This document shows, piece by piece, positions 1 to 8,600 of a stretch of 64,000 nucleotides of DNA. A program made the position numbers and the translations under genes. A model generated the notes under the pieces. The model was not told the DNA's origin. It saw only the letters and a program-made list of their open reading frames with translations, and did no database searches. Positions within the stretch are counted from its first letter, which is position 1, and every line of letters begins with the position of its first letter. The stretch comes from Spirosoma sp. SC4-14 (GTDB taxonomy: Bacteria; Bacteroidota; Bacteroidia; Cytophagales; Spirosomataceae): the NCBI RefSeq assembly GCF_037201965.1, contig NZ_CP147518.1, positions 743,001-807,000 of the forward strand, written 5' to 3'.

Positions 1-295
1 CGCCGGCATCGGATACGGAAATGAAAACCCGTTGTTTATGTAAAGCATAATCGAACCAGCCAAAACGGTTAATCTGATTGGCCGAAAATGTGCGAACTCG
101 TCCGTCGGTCTGGCGCAATAAAATCATCTCTGCCGACCAGTTATAGGAAAGATCGCCTTGTAGTGTAGTCTTGTTCCAGAAGGTTAGCTGACCACTATGC
201 CAAATTGGATCTGGGTGTGCAAAAGTAAACGTTGATGATAGGAAAAGTACAAATAATCCTATTGTAGCGACTATATATAATTTGGCCATCTTCAT
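1..295 (-). CDS. exported protein, 3' part cut by window edge; paralogue of the gene at 713-1378
   Basis: The reading frame runs from an ATG at 295 leftwards off the window, giving 98 visible residues. An alternative ATG lies two codons in (289). Residues 1-27 form a signal peptide (Lys, then a hydrophobic stretch ending near FTFAHP). The mature start aligns with the protein encoded at 713-1378: both have a W-x-x-G-x-L start, an LxGxLxYNWxAE block, then Arg, an SAxQ block and FxxFDxxL. The two are clearly paralogues sharing a small beta-rich domain. No family name is recognised and the function is unknown. The export signal and the paralogy are seen directly; a periplasmic or surface location is inferred. 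The C-terminal part is not in the window. Confidence 0.7.
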   Translation of the reverse strand, partial: MKMAKLYIVATIGLFVLFLSSTFTFAHPDPIWHSGQLTFWNKTTLQGDLSYNWSAEMILLRQTDGRVRTFSANQINRFGWFDYALHKQRVFISVSDAG

Positions 296-712
296 TGCTG
301 ATTAGTTTGATAAGCATGTGAATGAGCCTGTTTTTGTTCGTGACGTGCTGCGGCTCAGATACCAAATTAACAAAGCGCTAAATGCCTTGTTATCAGCTAG
401 AAAAATCGTCCAATTTAGAAAGTTTAATTATCTGGAGACAGAATAGAACCGACTGAAGATTAACCTATCAGGATAGTATTTTTTATGATGATGCATAAAA
501 TTATTCGTGTATAAACATTTATTATGTGGCCTTGGATTATTTTAGGTTTTTTTTGATAACTTGATATAATACAAAAAAGCGCTTAAGTACTTAAGCGCTT
601 TTTTGTATTATATTCAGAAAAATATATTGTGAATATACCCTTCGGGGAAAGCTAATTTTGGCTTTTATGAAAAAAACAGAAGAGGGAAAGGCCAGGTTAA
701 GCAGCATGTTCG
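296..712. other. intergenic region, AT-rich, with a palindromic terminator
   Basis: This 417-base stretch separates two same-strand paralogues. It holds the perfect 50-bp palindrome listed separately. The part from 296 to 560 is AT-rich and shows no open frame with coding character. It presumably contains the promoter of the leftmost gene, but I found no clean TTG-N~20-TAnnTTTG match on the minus strand. Confidence 0.5.
564..613 (-). terminator. perfect 50-bp palindrome, intrinsic terminator
   Basis: The 50 bases are an exact palindrome centred on GTAC at 587-590. The stem has a GC-containing core (AAGCGCTTAA) flanked by A6 and T6 runs, so the transcript would form a long hairpin followed by U's whichever way it is read. 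It lies about 100 bases downstream of the stop codon of the minus-strand gene at 713-1378, which it probably terminates. It could also stop antisense transcription. Confidence 0.8.
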
Positions 713-1378
713 CTACTCTGCATCGGCCTGAACAGCAACTTTTGATTGTCTGGCCCAATTAGCCTGTGCTTTCAGCTGGTTGTAATGACTGATCAGAAGT
801 AGCTTCGTAAGCGTATTTCCCGTGAAACCAGCAACCAGCGATGTATGGTACCGGTGTATTTCTTCCGCAAACTCCTGCTCAATTGTTGGCCACGATTCCC
901 GAAAGAAATCGTCGAGTTTAGTTATGGTTTTACCTTCCTGTATATAATAATTGAAGTTGTTCAGGTTCCGAATGAGCTTTTCATCAACACCACCCGTCGG
1001 CGCATTCGTTAGTGTAATCGGCTCGCGTGCATGGCGAAGCCGACGATAGATCATCAGCGAACCAGTTCCAAACTCTTCCATGAACAATGGTTTATAGACC
1101 GATTTTTTAACCAGATAATCCATTGTCACAAATTTGCGAAGGGTATTCAATCGATCATCGAAATACTTAAACTCCTTTACCTGAAAGGCCGAATACGCCT
1201 TTATCGTATTTCCATCACGATATTGAACGATTTCGGCTTTCCAGTTATAGTCGAGCTCACCGGTCAGCAGAAGGCCGTTTTGCAGTAATAGTTCGCCATG
1301 ATTCCATGTATTTCTGGCCTGTGCGTTGCCTCCTGCAAAGCCTAAGCAGAGTATCGCTAGCAGTATATACTTTTTCAT
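713..1378 (-). CDS. exported protein of unknown function, paralogue of the gene at 1-295
   Basis: The product has 221 residues when started at the ATG at 1378, which places a good signal peptide at the N terminus (MKK, then a hydrophobic core, ending GNAQA). The frame is open for 17 more codons upstream, but that extension would bury the signal peptide. Mature residues about 24-85 match the leftmost gene of the window (W-x-x-G-x-L, LxGxLxYNWxAE, SAxQ, FxxFD). The remaining part is charged and mostly helical-looking. No family is recognised. Periplasmic or outer-membrane-associated location is inferred from the signal peptide only. A palindromic terminator follows at 564-613. Confidence 0.75.
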   Translation of the reverse strand: MKKYILLAILCLGFAGGNAQARNTWNHGELLLQNGLLLTGELDYNWKAEIVQYRDGNTIKAYSAFQVKEFKYFDDRLNTLRKFVTMDYLVKKSVYKPLFMEEFGTGSLMIYRRLRHAREPITLTNAPTGGVDEKLIRNLNNFNYYIQEGKTITKLDDFFRESWPTIEQEFAEEIHRYHTSLVAGFTGNTLTKLLLISHYNQLKAQANWARQSKVAVQADAE

Positions 1379-1712
1379 TTTATCGGGGTTGAGTCTAATC
1401 TGGCAGGGATGCCCAGATCGCTTATTCACCGAAAAATGTGTGCCTGATAAGTGATTTACCAGTTATAGTTATCTAATGGTATTTATTAAATATTTTTTTA
1501 AATATTTCAAATAGAAGAATATTTGCCATCTTTTAGCTGAACCGTACTATGTATGTATAAGGAGCTGTTTATTAGAAAATTATTTCGAAAAAACAGCATC
1601 ATGGCAAACACGACAAACTAATCGTTTTTTAGCGGGCACTGGCCGTTCAGGCGCCTATACTGAGGAGACCCTTACACAAAAGCAGGGTATGGATTCTGCA
1701 CCAAAAACAGTA
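1379..1712. other. intergenic region with no recognised feature
   Basis: These 334 bases lie between the coaX stop and the start of the exported-protein gene. The left part is very AT-rich (1470-1530), as expected of a promoter region, but no -7 element matching TAnnTTTG is seen on the minus strand. No credible small gene, tRNA or GC-rich hairpin is visible. Confidence 0.4.
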
Positions 1713-2489
1713 TTATTTTAGGGAGGTGGTCACTATATCGCCAATCAGGCGAACTCCATCGAGGGTTAAAGATGGAATAATATCCACAAAATCGTTGCGC
1801 AGTGATGGAATCCGATTCGATAGGCCACCCGTTGCTACGGCCAGACAATGGCCATTCAATTCGGTACGAATCCGGTCGAGCAACGAACGAACAAGGCCTT
1901 CGTAGCCTAACACCACACCGGCCTGAATGGCATGAGTGGTGCTGATTCCGAGGGCCGAAGAAGGGACTTCGATGGGTACTTCGGGAAGCTGAGCCGTATT
2001 GGCAAATAACGACCGGATTGCTGTTTTCAGACCTGGTGCAATAGCTACGCCCAGAATTTTACCTTCTCCCGAAACGGTAGTGAACGTAAGTGCCGTACCG
2101 AAGTCGACAACAACACAATTTTGCTGATACCGAATATAAGCAGCCATTGCATTGGCAACCAGATCGGCTCCAATTTCGTGAGGACGCAGAATGTCGAGGG
2201 GCAATAGCGGATATACACCAGGACCAACCACAATAGGGTCGAACCCGAATAGCTCGGCTAGCATGGTGCGCATGATTGGTGTTAGATTAGGAACCACGCT
2301 GCTCAGAACGGTTGTCTGGATACTGCTCAACGAAACATTTGCTTCCAGCAGCCACAACCGCAACCGGGCTTCATACGACCTTGCCGATTCGTCGTGTCGG
2401 GCGGGCGTACGCCAAATATGTTGCCAGTCTGTTTGATTGTAGAGCCCAAAAACGGCGTCGGTATTGCCAATATCAACGATAATCTGCAC
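1713..2489 (-). CDS. coaX: type III pantothenate kinase
   Basis: Catalyses ATP-dependent phosphorylation of pantothenate, the first step of coenzyme A synthesis, in the cytoplasm. The 258-residue length is normal. Signatures of the ASKHA-fold type III enzyme are seen: the N-terminal phosphate-binding DIGNT at residues 6-10, GADLVANA near 106, DFGTALTF near 129 and the C-terminal ATGGLSN. The Arg often found after GAD is Leu here. The start codon is GTG (2487-2489); it gives the expected N terminus immediately before IIVDIGNT. The neighbour upstream on the same strand is tsaB, 107 bases away. Confidence 0.93.
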   Translation of the reverse strand: MQIIVDIGNTDAVFGLYNQTDWQHIWRTPARHDESARSYEARLRLWLLEANVSLSSIQTTVLSSVVPNLTPIMRTMLAELFGFDPIVVGPGVYPLLPLDILRPHEIGADLVANAMAAYIRYQQNCVVVDFGTALTFTTVSGEGKILGVAIAPGLKTAIRSLFANTAQLPEVPIEVPSSALGISTTHAIQAGVVLGYEGLVRSLLDRIRTELNGHCLAVATGGLSNRIPSLRNDFVDIIPSLTLDGVRLIGDIVTTSLK

Positions 2490-2596
2490 GAGAAATAGGA
2501 CGGTTATCGGGGCGAAATAAGGAGAAAAAGGTCAGAATCCCACAATCTACCGTTTATTCATTGGCTTTATTGAGTACACTCGCCAGGCTTACAGGC

Positions 2597-3286
2597 TCAA
2601 AAAACTACTTTTTTGGGCTTGGTAGTCATAAAATCTTTCAGATAGAGAGGCTCAAACGTTGCCATGTTCTCAAATGCGCTTCTCTCAAAAGCTGCCGTTG
2701 CGAGCTTACCTATTGTGCGAGCCGACGGAACAACAGGCTGATCGATGAAAACGGCACTGGGCGAGTAGCTAAGTACAGTGCGGCACTTGGCTGCTCCATC
2801 GCCAAAAAAGACAACCGGACCTTGCGCCAACCATTGGGCGAATGAATTTTCGTCGATAATCCGGGCCGATGTAGGTTCAATTTCTTCGCCCGATATGTTG
2901 TAAAGCGCACAGTAAACCTCCATGCGTCGGGCGTCGATCATCGGGCAAAGCGTGTAGCCAGGCTGATAGTATGGCCGCACTTGCTCGGTCATTCCGGTCA
3001 GTGTGTTTATAGCTACTAGCGGTTTGTCGAGGGCAAAGCAAAGCCCTTTTGCTGTTGAAACGCCAATGCGCAGGCCCGTGTAAGACCCTGGCCCTTTGGC
3101 TACCGCTACCGCATCGATTTGCTTCAGCGAATAGCCACTATGCTCCACCACTTGTTCGAGCAAAGTAGTAAGCATGGCTGCTGATGTACGTTCGGTAAAT
3201 AGCTCGTAAGAGCCCAGTAGCGAATTATTATGATGCAACGCAACCGAGCAGGCTGCCGTGGAAGTGTCGAGGGAGAGAATGAGCAT
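2597..3286 (-). CDS. tsaB: tRNA threonylcarbamoyladenosine biosynthesis protein TsaB
   Basis: TsaB is the scaffold partner of TsaD in making the universal t6A37 modification of ANN-decoding tRNAs. The 229-residue protein has the ASKHA N terminus LSLDTSTAACSVAL and the highly typical block AKGPGSYTGLRIGVSTAKGL near residues 63-82. As in other TsaB proteins, the metal-binding histidines of TsaD are absent. The ATG at 3286 is the natural start. It sits between coaX and the S41 protease gene, all on the same strand. A long AT-rich hairpin separates it from the protease stop codon. Confidence 0.93.
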   Translation of the reverse strand: MLILSLDTSTAACSVALHHNNSLLGSYELFTERTSAAMLTTLLEQVVEHSGYSLKQIDAVAVAKGPGSYTGLRIGVSTAKGLCFALDKPLVAINTLTGMTEQVRPYYQPGYTLCPMIDARRMEVYCALYNISGEEIEPTSARIIDENSFAQWLAQGPVVFFGDGAAKCRTVLSYSPSAVFIDQPVVPSARTIGKLATAAFERSAFENMATFEPLYLKDFMTTKPKKVVF

Positions 3287-3296
3287 AGAAACGATG

Positions 3297-3342
3297 AATG
3301 ATGAATGATAAACAACCAGCCGTTAATTCATCATTCATCATT
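3297..3342. repeat. intergenic hairpin with 7-bp tandem words in each arm
   Basis: The arms 3297-3309 and 3330-3342 are perfectly complementary (13 bp, 20-base loop). Each arm is part of a run of the 7-bp word GATGAAT or its complement. The element fills the 71-base gap between the S41 protease stop and the tsaB start. It may end or stabilise the protease mRNA. It belongs to a family of similar elements elsewhere in the window. Confidence 0.7.
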
Positions 3343-3357
3343 CTTAATTCATCATTA

Positions 3358-5013
3358 TTACTTGCTTCCTTTCAGAATAGACCCATATTTGTTCATATCC
3401 TTGAAAAGATCGAGCGCGGCTTTTAGCTCTGGATCGGTAGCAAATGAAGCCTCCTTAAGACCTTTCTGCAAATAATAATGCCCCGCAATTTCCTGTTCGA
3501 GCAATGACTGGATTTCGGGTTTGAAGGTCATCATGTCGGTATCTTTGCTATGCGATACTTTCGTTTTCAGGGCTTTCAGCTGATCCTGAATCTTATCGAA
3601 ATATTTTTCTTTTTTGGCCGATGCTTCCAGCGTACCAAGATCTTTTTCGACCTGCGTAGTATAATCGTATTCTTTATCGCTGGCCCATTTGGCAAAATCC
3701 TGGTATTCGGCATCGGTCAGGTGGAATTCGCGGGCTGGTTTTATGCTCGGATGCTCGTGGCGGTATTTGACTGCATAATCGAAAATTAGCCCTTTATTAG
3801 TCAGACTGATGGCAATAGGAGCTGGCGTTTGCGCTTCAATAACCACATCTGGCAGCACACCGCCACCGTCGTAGACCACACGCCCAGCTTTGGTTTTAAA
3901 AGCCGTTTTGAGCGAATCGGGGATTTTTCCAACGCTACCATCAGGATTGCGGTGGCTGTAGTCGATAGCCTGAATGCAGCGGCCACTCGGAATGTAATAT
4001 TTGGCAGTTGTAATTTTAAGCTTCGTGTTGAATGACAGTTCACGAGTGGTTTGCACCAATCCTTTGCCATAGGTACGCTGCCCAATCAATACGCCCCGGT
4101 CATAATCCTGAATCACCCCCGACACAATTTCGGCAGCCGATGCACTATGGCTGTTAGTCAGTACAATAATTGGCATTTCAAGATCCATTGGAGGGTTCAG
4201 GGCCGTGTAGGTTTTGTTCCATTCGGTCACTTTACCTTTCGTTGTTACTACCTCCGAATCTTTTGGAATGAAAATATTACAGATGTCAATTGCCATGTTG
4301 AGCAGTCCACCCGGATTTTCGCGAACATCGAGAATCAGTTTTTTCATGCCCTTTCCTTTCAACTCCTGAAACGCCGTCCGTACTTCCCGCGAGGCCGTTG
4401 CCGTAAAATCCTTCAGATCAATGTAGCCAACATCGTCGGAAACCATACCATAATAGGGGACATTGGTCATTTTTACTACATCGCGGCCTACGCTTACGTC
4501 TTGCGGACTTTTTTCGCCATAGCGCAGAATAGTTAATTTGACGGAGGTATTATTTTGTCCTTTGAGCAACTTGCCCGGATCAACATCTTTCCGGTTTTTA
4601 ATATCGACTCCGTCAATTTTCAGAATTTCGTCGCCGATCTGCAATCCGGCTTTTTCGGCCGGTGTGCCCTCATAGACCATCAGTACGATGTTCTTAGACT
4701 GCCGCTGACCAATGAGCGCACCAATGCCGTTGTAGCGGCCAGTAGTCATGGTCATATAGTCTTCAATCTCGTCTTCGGCAAAGAAGTTAGTGTACGGATC
4801 AAGCGCCTTCAGCATACCGTCGATACTGGTTTTGACCATCCGGTTCGGATTGATCTCATCAACGTAATACATATTCAGCTCTTTGAATAGCGAGGCATAT
4901 ATGTCGAGGTTACGGGCAATTTCGAAGAAACGATCGTCGGTTTTCATCGCCACCAGCGACAAACTTCCGGCCAGCACGCCAGCAACGGCAAGGGACTTCC
5001 AGTGTTTTTTCAT
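3358..5013 (-). CDS. C-terminal processing protease, S41 family
   Basis: A periplasmic serine protease that cleaves proteins near their C termini. The 551 residues show an N-terminal hydrophobic signal or anchor (residues 7-23), a PDZ domain at about 90-170 (GIGALIG through GDEILKIDGVDI) and the S41 catalytic domain at about 185-370. The catalytic Ser is S292 in NSHSASAAE and the general-base Lys is K317 in RTYGKGLVQ. The usual DLRGNPGG loop reads DVRENPGG here. About 150 C-terminal residues form a charged, helical extension. The gene follows a membrane-protein gene by 25 bases and is probably cotranscribed with it. A protease at this place downstream of rnpA is familiar in Bacteroidota. Confidence 0.92.
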   Translation of the reverse strand: MKKHWKSLAVAGVLAGSLSLVAMKTDDRFFEIARNLDIYASLFKELNMYYVDEINPNRMVKTSIDGMLKALDPYTNFFAEDEIEDYMTMTTGRYNGIGALIGQRQSKNIVLMVYEGTPAEKAGLQIGDEILKIDGVDIKNRKDVDPGKLLKGQNNTSVKLTILRYGEKSPQDVSVGRDVVKMTNVPYYGMVSDDVGYIDLKDFTATASREVRTAFQELKGKGMKKLILDVRENPGGLLNMAIDICNIFIPKDSEVVTTKGKVTEWNKTYTALNPPMDLEMPIIVLTNSHSASAAEIVSGVIQDYDRGVLIGQRTYGKGLVQTTRELSFNTKLKITTAKYYIPSGRCIQAIDYSHRNPDGSVGKIPDSLKTAFKTKAGRVVYDGGGVLPDVVIEAQTPAPIAISLTNKGLIFDYAVKYRHEHPSIKPAREFHLTDAEYQDFAKWASDKEYDYTTQVEKDLGTLEASAKKEKYFDKIQDQLKALKTKVSHSKDTDMMTFKPEIQSLLEQEIAGHYYLQKGLKEASFATDPELKAALDLFKDMNKYGSILKGSK

Positions 5014-5038
5014 AACCTTTTAGTAGTACATAGGCGGT

Positions 5039-6049
5039 TTAGGCCGTCAGTTCATTAATAAATTTTTGTTTGTCGTCGATAAATAAGGCAATGCGTCTTA
5101 CGGTTCGCTGGCTGCCCAATAGACCAGTCATGGTTACGGGTTCGGTCAGTTCAATGAATATATTCGGGACTGTCAGAAATGTGCCCATCATGGTATTGGC
5201 ATGGTGTTCGGGCTTATTAGTTATGGGAACAATCTGACCAATCTGTTTACGTTGTATTGTTCCATAGCCACGCAAACCAAAACGCAAAACCAGGTCATTG
5301 CTCCGAACCAGCACGGGTCGTTTACCAGTAGCCACCAGATCGGCAACGATAAATAAAAGACTATAAAAACTGGCTGCCGTTGCAAGCCACGCACTTGTCG
5401 AATCCCATCGGTCGATTAGCAAATGAACCACGGTCGTTTCAATGATACCGATCAGCAGAAGCCCCATGGTTAAAGCCGTCTGACCCGATTCGCGGTGGGA
5501 TGTAAAAACTATATCCGTTGCTTTTTTTTCGACCGGCAGCCACCAGCCCAGCAGGCTATAGCGCAGAATCGACAGTTCGCTGACTAAAATACGATTAAAT
5601 CGGGAATGCCCCAGCACCGCATCCAGACTTTGAAGCAGGTTGGTCATAAAATCGGCACTTACGGCACTGAATTGTCGGTAGTATCTACGAATTTGATTGA
5701 TCCGTAGGAGCGCATAGCCTACTATGCCTAGTTCAACCAGCAACAGCGACCGGCGTAGTAAACCAACAAACTGCTGATAATTAGTGGGGAGAATGAGGGC
5801 CGTTAGGCTCAGTGCCAGCCCGAAAATGCCGAATAGGCTACGGAGCGGAACCTTCAACCGGCGAACAAGCAGAAAATAATAAAGAAGAGGTAACCCAATC
5901 AGCATGTCGAACGTTAGGCCCAAGGCTACCCAGTCGGGTTTTTGTTGAAAGGCAGCAGACCGAACAACGGCAATTTCAAGGCAAACTACGGCAAGAGCCA
6001 GTCCGGCAAATAGCAAAAATGGACGTAGGAAAAGAACGCGTGCCTGCAT
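5039..6049 (-). CDS. polytopic membrane protein of unknown function
   Basis: The 336-residue protein has about six hydrophobic segments: residues roughly 8-28, 42-60, 72-90 and 97-115, then 193-212 and 220-240. A soluble C-terminal region of about 95 residues follows. Between the two membrane blocks lies a basic cytoplasmic-type stretch (INQIRRYYRQF). The C-terminal part (DLVLRFG... IPITNKP... RRIALFIDD) resembles a small PH-like beta domain, but that is an impression, not a recognised match. It lies between rnpA and the S41 protease on the same strand (66- and 25-base gaps), so cotranscription is likely. Confidence 0.7.
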   Translation of the reverse strand: MQARVLFLRPFLLFAGLALAVVCLEIAVVRSAAFQQKPDWVALGLTFDMLIGLPLLYYFLLVRRLKVPLRSLFGIFGLALSLTALILPTNYQQFVGLLRRSLLLVELGIVGYALLRINQIRRYYRQFSAVSADFMTNLLQSLDAVLGHSRFNRILVSELSILRYSLLGWWLPVEKKATDIVFTSHRESGQTALTMGLLLIGIIETTVVHLLIDRWDSTSAWLATAASFYSLLFIVADLVATGKRPVLVRSNDLVLRFGLRGYGTIQRKQIGQIVPITNKPEHHANTMMGTFLTVPNIFIELTEPVTMTGLLGSQRTVRRIALFIDDKQKFINELTA

Positions 6050-6115
6050 AAATCGGGTGTGTGGGAGGCCATTTCCGGTCAGGTAGAGAAACTTGTCCGA
6101 ACATGGTTAGTTAGG

Positions 6116-6505
6116 CTACATTTTTTTTAAAGCCAATTTCATACCTTTTTCTATTTCTTCAAACGAAATAATTTGCTTAGCGGTATATAAAAAAGCAATG
6201 TAGGCTGGCGAAGATGGTTGGGAACTAAGTCTATGCTTATTAAGGCGGTAGGCTTCCCGAATGCGCCGACGGATGAGGTTACGGTCGACGGCGCGTTTGA
6301 AGTTCCGTTTGGAGACCGAGATCACAATGGCGGGTAATGGTGGCTCGCCGACGGGTTCGGGATGGGCCAGATACAATACCCGAAACGGAAAAAGGTAGAA
6401 CGTCCGCGTGGTCTGCTCCGACCCGGCCGTACTACCTTTCTTAAATAACTCGCCCAGAATTTTTTTGCTGCAAAGCCGCTCCGATTTCGTGAAGGTTTGC
6501 CGCAT
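6116..6505 (-). CDS. rnpA: ribonuclease P protein component
   Basis: The protein subunit of RNase P, which binds the 5' leader of precursor tRNA and supports the catalytic RNA. The 129-residue basic protein begins with the usual TFTKSERLCSKK, and the conserved RNR region is visible as KRAVDRNLIRRRIREAYR near residues 78-95. It follows rpmH on the same strand, the near-universal bacterial arrangement. About 86 bases, largely occupied by an inverted repeat, separate the two. Confidence 0.95.
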   Translation of the reverse strand: MRQTFTKSERLCSKKILGELFKKGSTAGSEQTTRTFYLFPFRVLYLAHPEPVGEPPLPAIVISVSKRNFKRAVDRNLIRRRIREAYRLNKHRLSSQPSSPAYIAFLYTAKQIISFEEIEKGMKLALKKM

Positions 6506-6524
6506 AATTCAGTGTACAGTTTTC

Positions 6525-6591
6525 TAGTATACAGTTTTCAGTTATTCTGTTCAGCGCTAACTGGAAACTATAGACTGAAAACGGTATACTA
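6525..6591. repeat. long inverted repeat between rpmH and rnpA
   Basis: The arms 6525-6542 and 6574-6591 pair over 18 bp with one mismatch around a 31-base loop that is itself partly self-complementary. The left side contains a tandem duplication of about 15 bases (ACAGTTTTC repeated at 6517 and 6531). The right arm directly abuts the rpmH stop codon at 6592. The position suggests mRNA processing or partial termination between the abundant rpmH message and rnpA, which is an inference. Confidence 0.7.
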
Positions 6592-6759
6592 TTAAATTTT
6601 AAAGCGATCGCCTTTTTTCTCGTCCGAAACGGTCAGTTTGTGACGACCTTTCGCACGGCGGGCAGCCAGCACTTTGCGGCCATTGGCGGTTGACATCCGC
6701 TCGCGGAAGCCGTGCTTGTTTTTCCGCTTCCGGTTCGATGGTTGGTACGTTCTTTTCAT
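6592..6759 (-). CDS. rpmH: 50S ribosomal protein L34
   Basis: A small, very basic protein of the large ribosomal subunit. Translation of the minus strand from the ATG at 6759 gives 55 residues beginning [18 protein letters not shown] and continuing [19 protein letters not shown], the classic L34 sequence. A C-terminal tail rich in Lys and Asp makes it slightly longer than the usual 44-52 residues. It is the first gene of the rpmH-rnpA unit, and a canonical Bacteroidota promoter lies 40 bases upstream. A longer frame over the same bases is a shadow. Confidence 0.96.
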   Translation of the reverse strand: MKRTYQPSNRKRKNKHGFRERMSTANGRKVLAARRAKGRHKLTVSDEKKGDRFKI

Positions 6760-6799
6760 GATATATGTTCCTAAAAAGCCTTATTTCCAAATGAGTCCG

Positions 6800-6830
6800 C
6801 AAAGATAGGAGAATCATGTCAGTTTATCAA
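6800..6830 (-). promoter_or_regulatory. Bacteroidota-type promoter of rpmH-rnpA
   Basis: On the minus strand a TTG (-33 element, 6828-6830) and TATCTTTG (-7 element, 6800-6807) are separated by 20 bases. This matches the Bacteroidota housekeeping form TTG-N19-21-TAnnTTTG exactly. The predicted transcript starts near 6795, about 36 bases before the rpmH ATG. Confidence 0.78.
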
Positions 6831-6979
6831 GCCAGAATTTGAAAAACGTTTTATCTTTAAAAGGAGTTAGCTAACTGGTACCCAGTTGTTGAGGAATTCC
6901 GGTAATTTGGTCGATAGGAAAGCGAGTTGACCGCTTCCTCAGCGTTCTAGTACCTCTTCACGTATTGACCCACTTGCTG

Positions 6980-8542
6980 ATGCATTACCGACTAGCTGCC
7001 GATCCTCTTTTGCCACATTATATTGCCGTTGAAGCCCGGTTAACCACCATTCAGAATCTGGCCGAGGTTGAGCTTCAATTACCTGCCTGGCGACCCGGTC
7101 GGTACGAGTTGCAGCAGTTTGCCAAAAATATTCAGCGGTTCGAGGTTGTCGATGAGCAAGGAAGGGTCCTGCCGTTTCGCAAAATTACAAAAGATCGGTG
7201 GCGGGTGCAGACCAATGGCGCCAGTAGCCTTATAGCCCGGTATAACTATTATTCGATAGTGCCCACGCCCAATTTGCTCAACGCGGGTAGCAGTTTTATC
7301 AGCGATGTATTGCTGTATGTCAATCCCGTTAATCTTTGTCTGTATGCCGAAGGGCGTATCGATGAACCCTGTACGCTCGAACTGGCTATTCCTGATGGCT
7401 GGATGGTGGCCTGTGGTTTAGAACAGATTGACGCAAAAATGCTTCGGGCGGCCGATTTCTACGAATTAGCCGATTGTCCGCTCATGGCAGCCCCCTCTAT
7501 TCAGCATATTCAATACAGCGTAAACGAGGTTTCATTTCATGTCTGGATTCAGGGCGGCTGGCGAACAGATGGCGCTCCAACATTCGATGCCGAGCGAATC
7601 GTTCGCGATTTTAGCCGATTTTCGGAAACGCAGATCCGACTCTACGGCGAATTCCCTGAGCGCGATTATCATTTTCTAACACTGGTGTTGCCCACACCTT
7701 ATTATCATGGCGTTGAGCACCGAAATTCGACCATGCTGGTGCTTGGCCCTACCGACGAAGGGGAAGGGTTATATCTGGATTTGCTCGGCGTGGCCTCGCA
7801 CGAGTTGTTCCATGCCTGGAATATCATTCGTATTCGGCCCATTGAATTGCTGCCGTATGATTTTACGAAAGAAAACTACTTTCCAACCTGTTTTGTCGCC
7901 GAAGGCGTTACAACCTATTATGGCGATTTGATGCTGCGTCAATCAAACGTTTTCGACGATGAAGCCTATCTGAAAGAGCTTCAGGTGCTGTTCAAGCGGC
8001 ATTTCGAAAACAATGGACGGGCGTTTCAGTCGCTGGTCGAGTCGTCGTGGGATTTATGGCTCGATGGCTACGAAAAAGGTGTACCCGACCGTAAGGTGTC
8101 GGTTTATCACAAAGGAGCAATAGCGGCTCTGATTCTGGACCTGCACATTCGGCAGCTTACGGATCATGCCCGTTCGCTGGACAATGTGATGCGGACGATG
8201 TGGGAGCGATTCGGCAAATCGTTTGTAGGATATACACTAGACGATTATCGGGCTGTCACCGAAACCGTGGCGGGTGAGCCACTGGATTGGTACTACGATC
8301 TCTGCATTTTTGGCAACCAACCGCTCGAATCAACGCTCAATCGATACCTGGAATGGGTTGGCCTGGCGGTCGTGTATGAAGAACCAACCCCCGACTCGGT
8401 TGGTGGCATTCGGCTACGCGAACTGGACGATGTGGCGGGGAGTTTGCAGCGAGCCCGTTGGTTCGGTGGAACATTAACTGAATCGATTCATGAAGGTCTG
8501 GTGCCGAAAGAAAAGTTAAGCAAGGATGTTGTAGCCAAATGA
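6980..8542 (+). CDS. M61 family (glycyl aminopeptidase-like) metallopeptidase without a complete PDZ domain
   Basis: The protein resembles M61 peptidases, zinc aminopeptidases with a beta-rich N domain and a thermolysin-like catalytic domain. The zinc motif HELFH lies in ASHELFHAWNIIRIRP near residue 275, and the downstream Glu ligand is in FVAEGVTTYYGD. The start is taken as the ATG at 6980 (520 residues); the frame also opens at a TTG five codons earlier. There is no signal peptide, so a cytoplasmic location is likely. Family members usually end with a PDZ domain of about 100 residues. Here the protein stops after a short remnant (GLAVVYEEPTPDSVGG...), so the PDZ region is truncated or strongly diverged. 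Confidence 0.85.
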   Translation: MHYRLAADPLLPHYIAVEARLTTIQNLAEVELQLPAWRPGRYELQQFAKNIQRFEVVDEQGRVLPFRKITKDRWRVQTNGASSLIARYNYYSIVPTPNLLNAGSSFISDVLLYVNPVNLCLYAEGRIDEPCTLELAIPDGWMVACGLEQIDAKMLRAADFYELADCPLMAAPSIQHIQYSVNEVSFHVWIQGGWRTDGAPTFDAERIVRDFSRFSETQIRLYGEFPERDYHFLTLVLPTPYYHGVEHRNSTMLVLGPTDEGEGLYLDLLGVASHELFHAWNIIRIRPIELLPYDFTKENYFPTCFVAEGVTTYYGDLMLRQSNVFDDEAYLKELQVLFKRHFENNGRAFQSLVESSWDLWLDGYEKGVPDRKVSVYHKGAIAALILDLHIRQLTDHARSLDNVMRTMWERFGKSFVGYTLDDYRAVTETVAGEPLDWYYDLCIFGNQPLESTLNRYLEWVGLAVVYEEPTPDSVGGIRLRELDDVAGSLQRARWFGGTLTESIHEGLVPKEKLSKDVVAK

Positions 8543-8600
8543 GCCTGGTTATCAGACACTGATATTTTTAGTACCTTCCGCCGTAAACCCTGCCAATCCT

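Noticed and set aside
4051..4536. 161-codon frame antisense to the S41 protease
   Set aside because: Shadow of a well-supported gene with conserved catalytic residues on the other strand.
6599..6817. 72-codon open frame on the minus strand over the L34 gene
   Set aside because: It is the shifted frame of rpmH; the true 55-residue L34 sequence is in another frame at 6592-6759.
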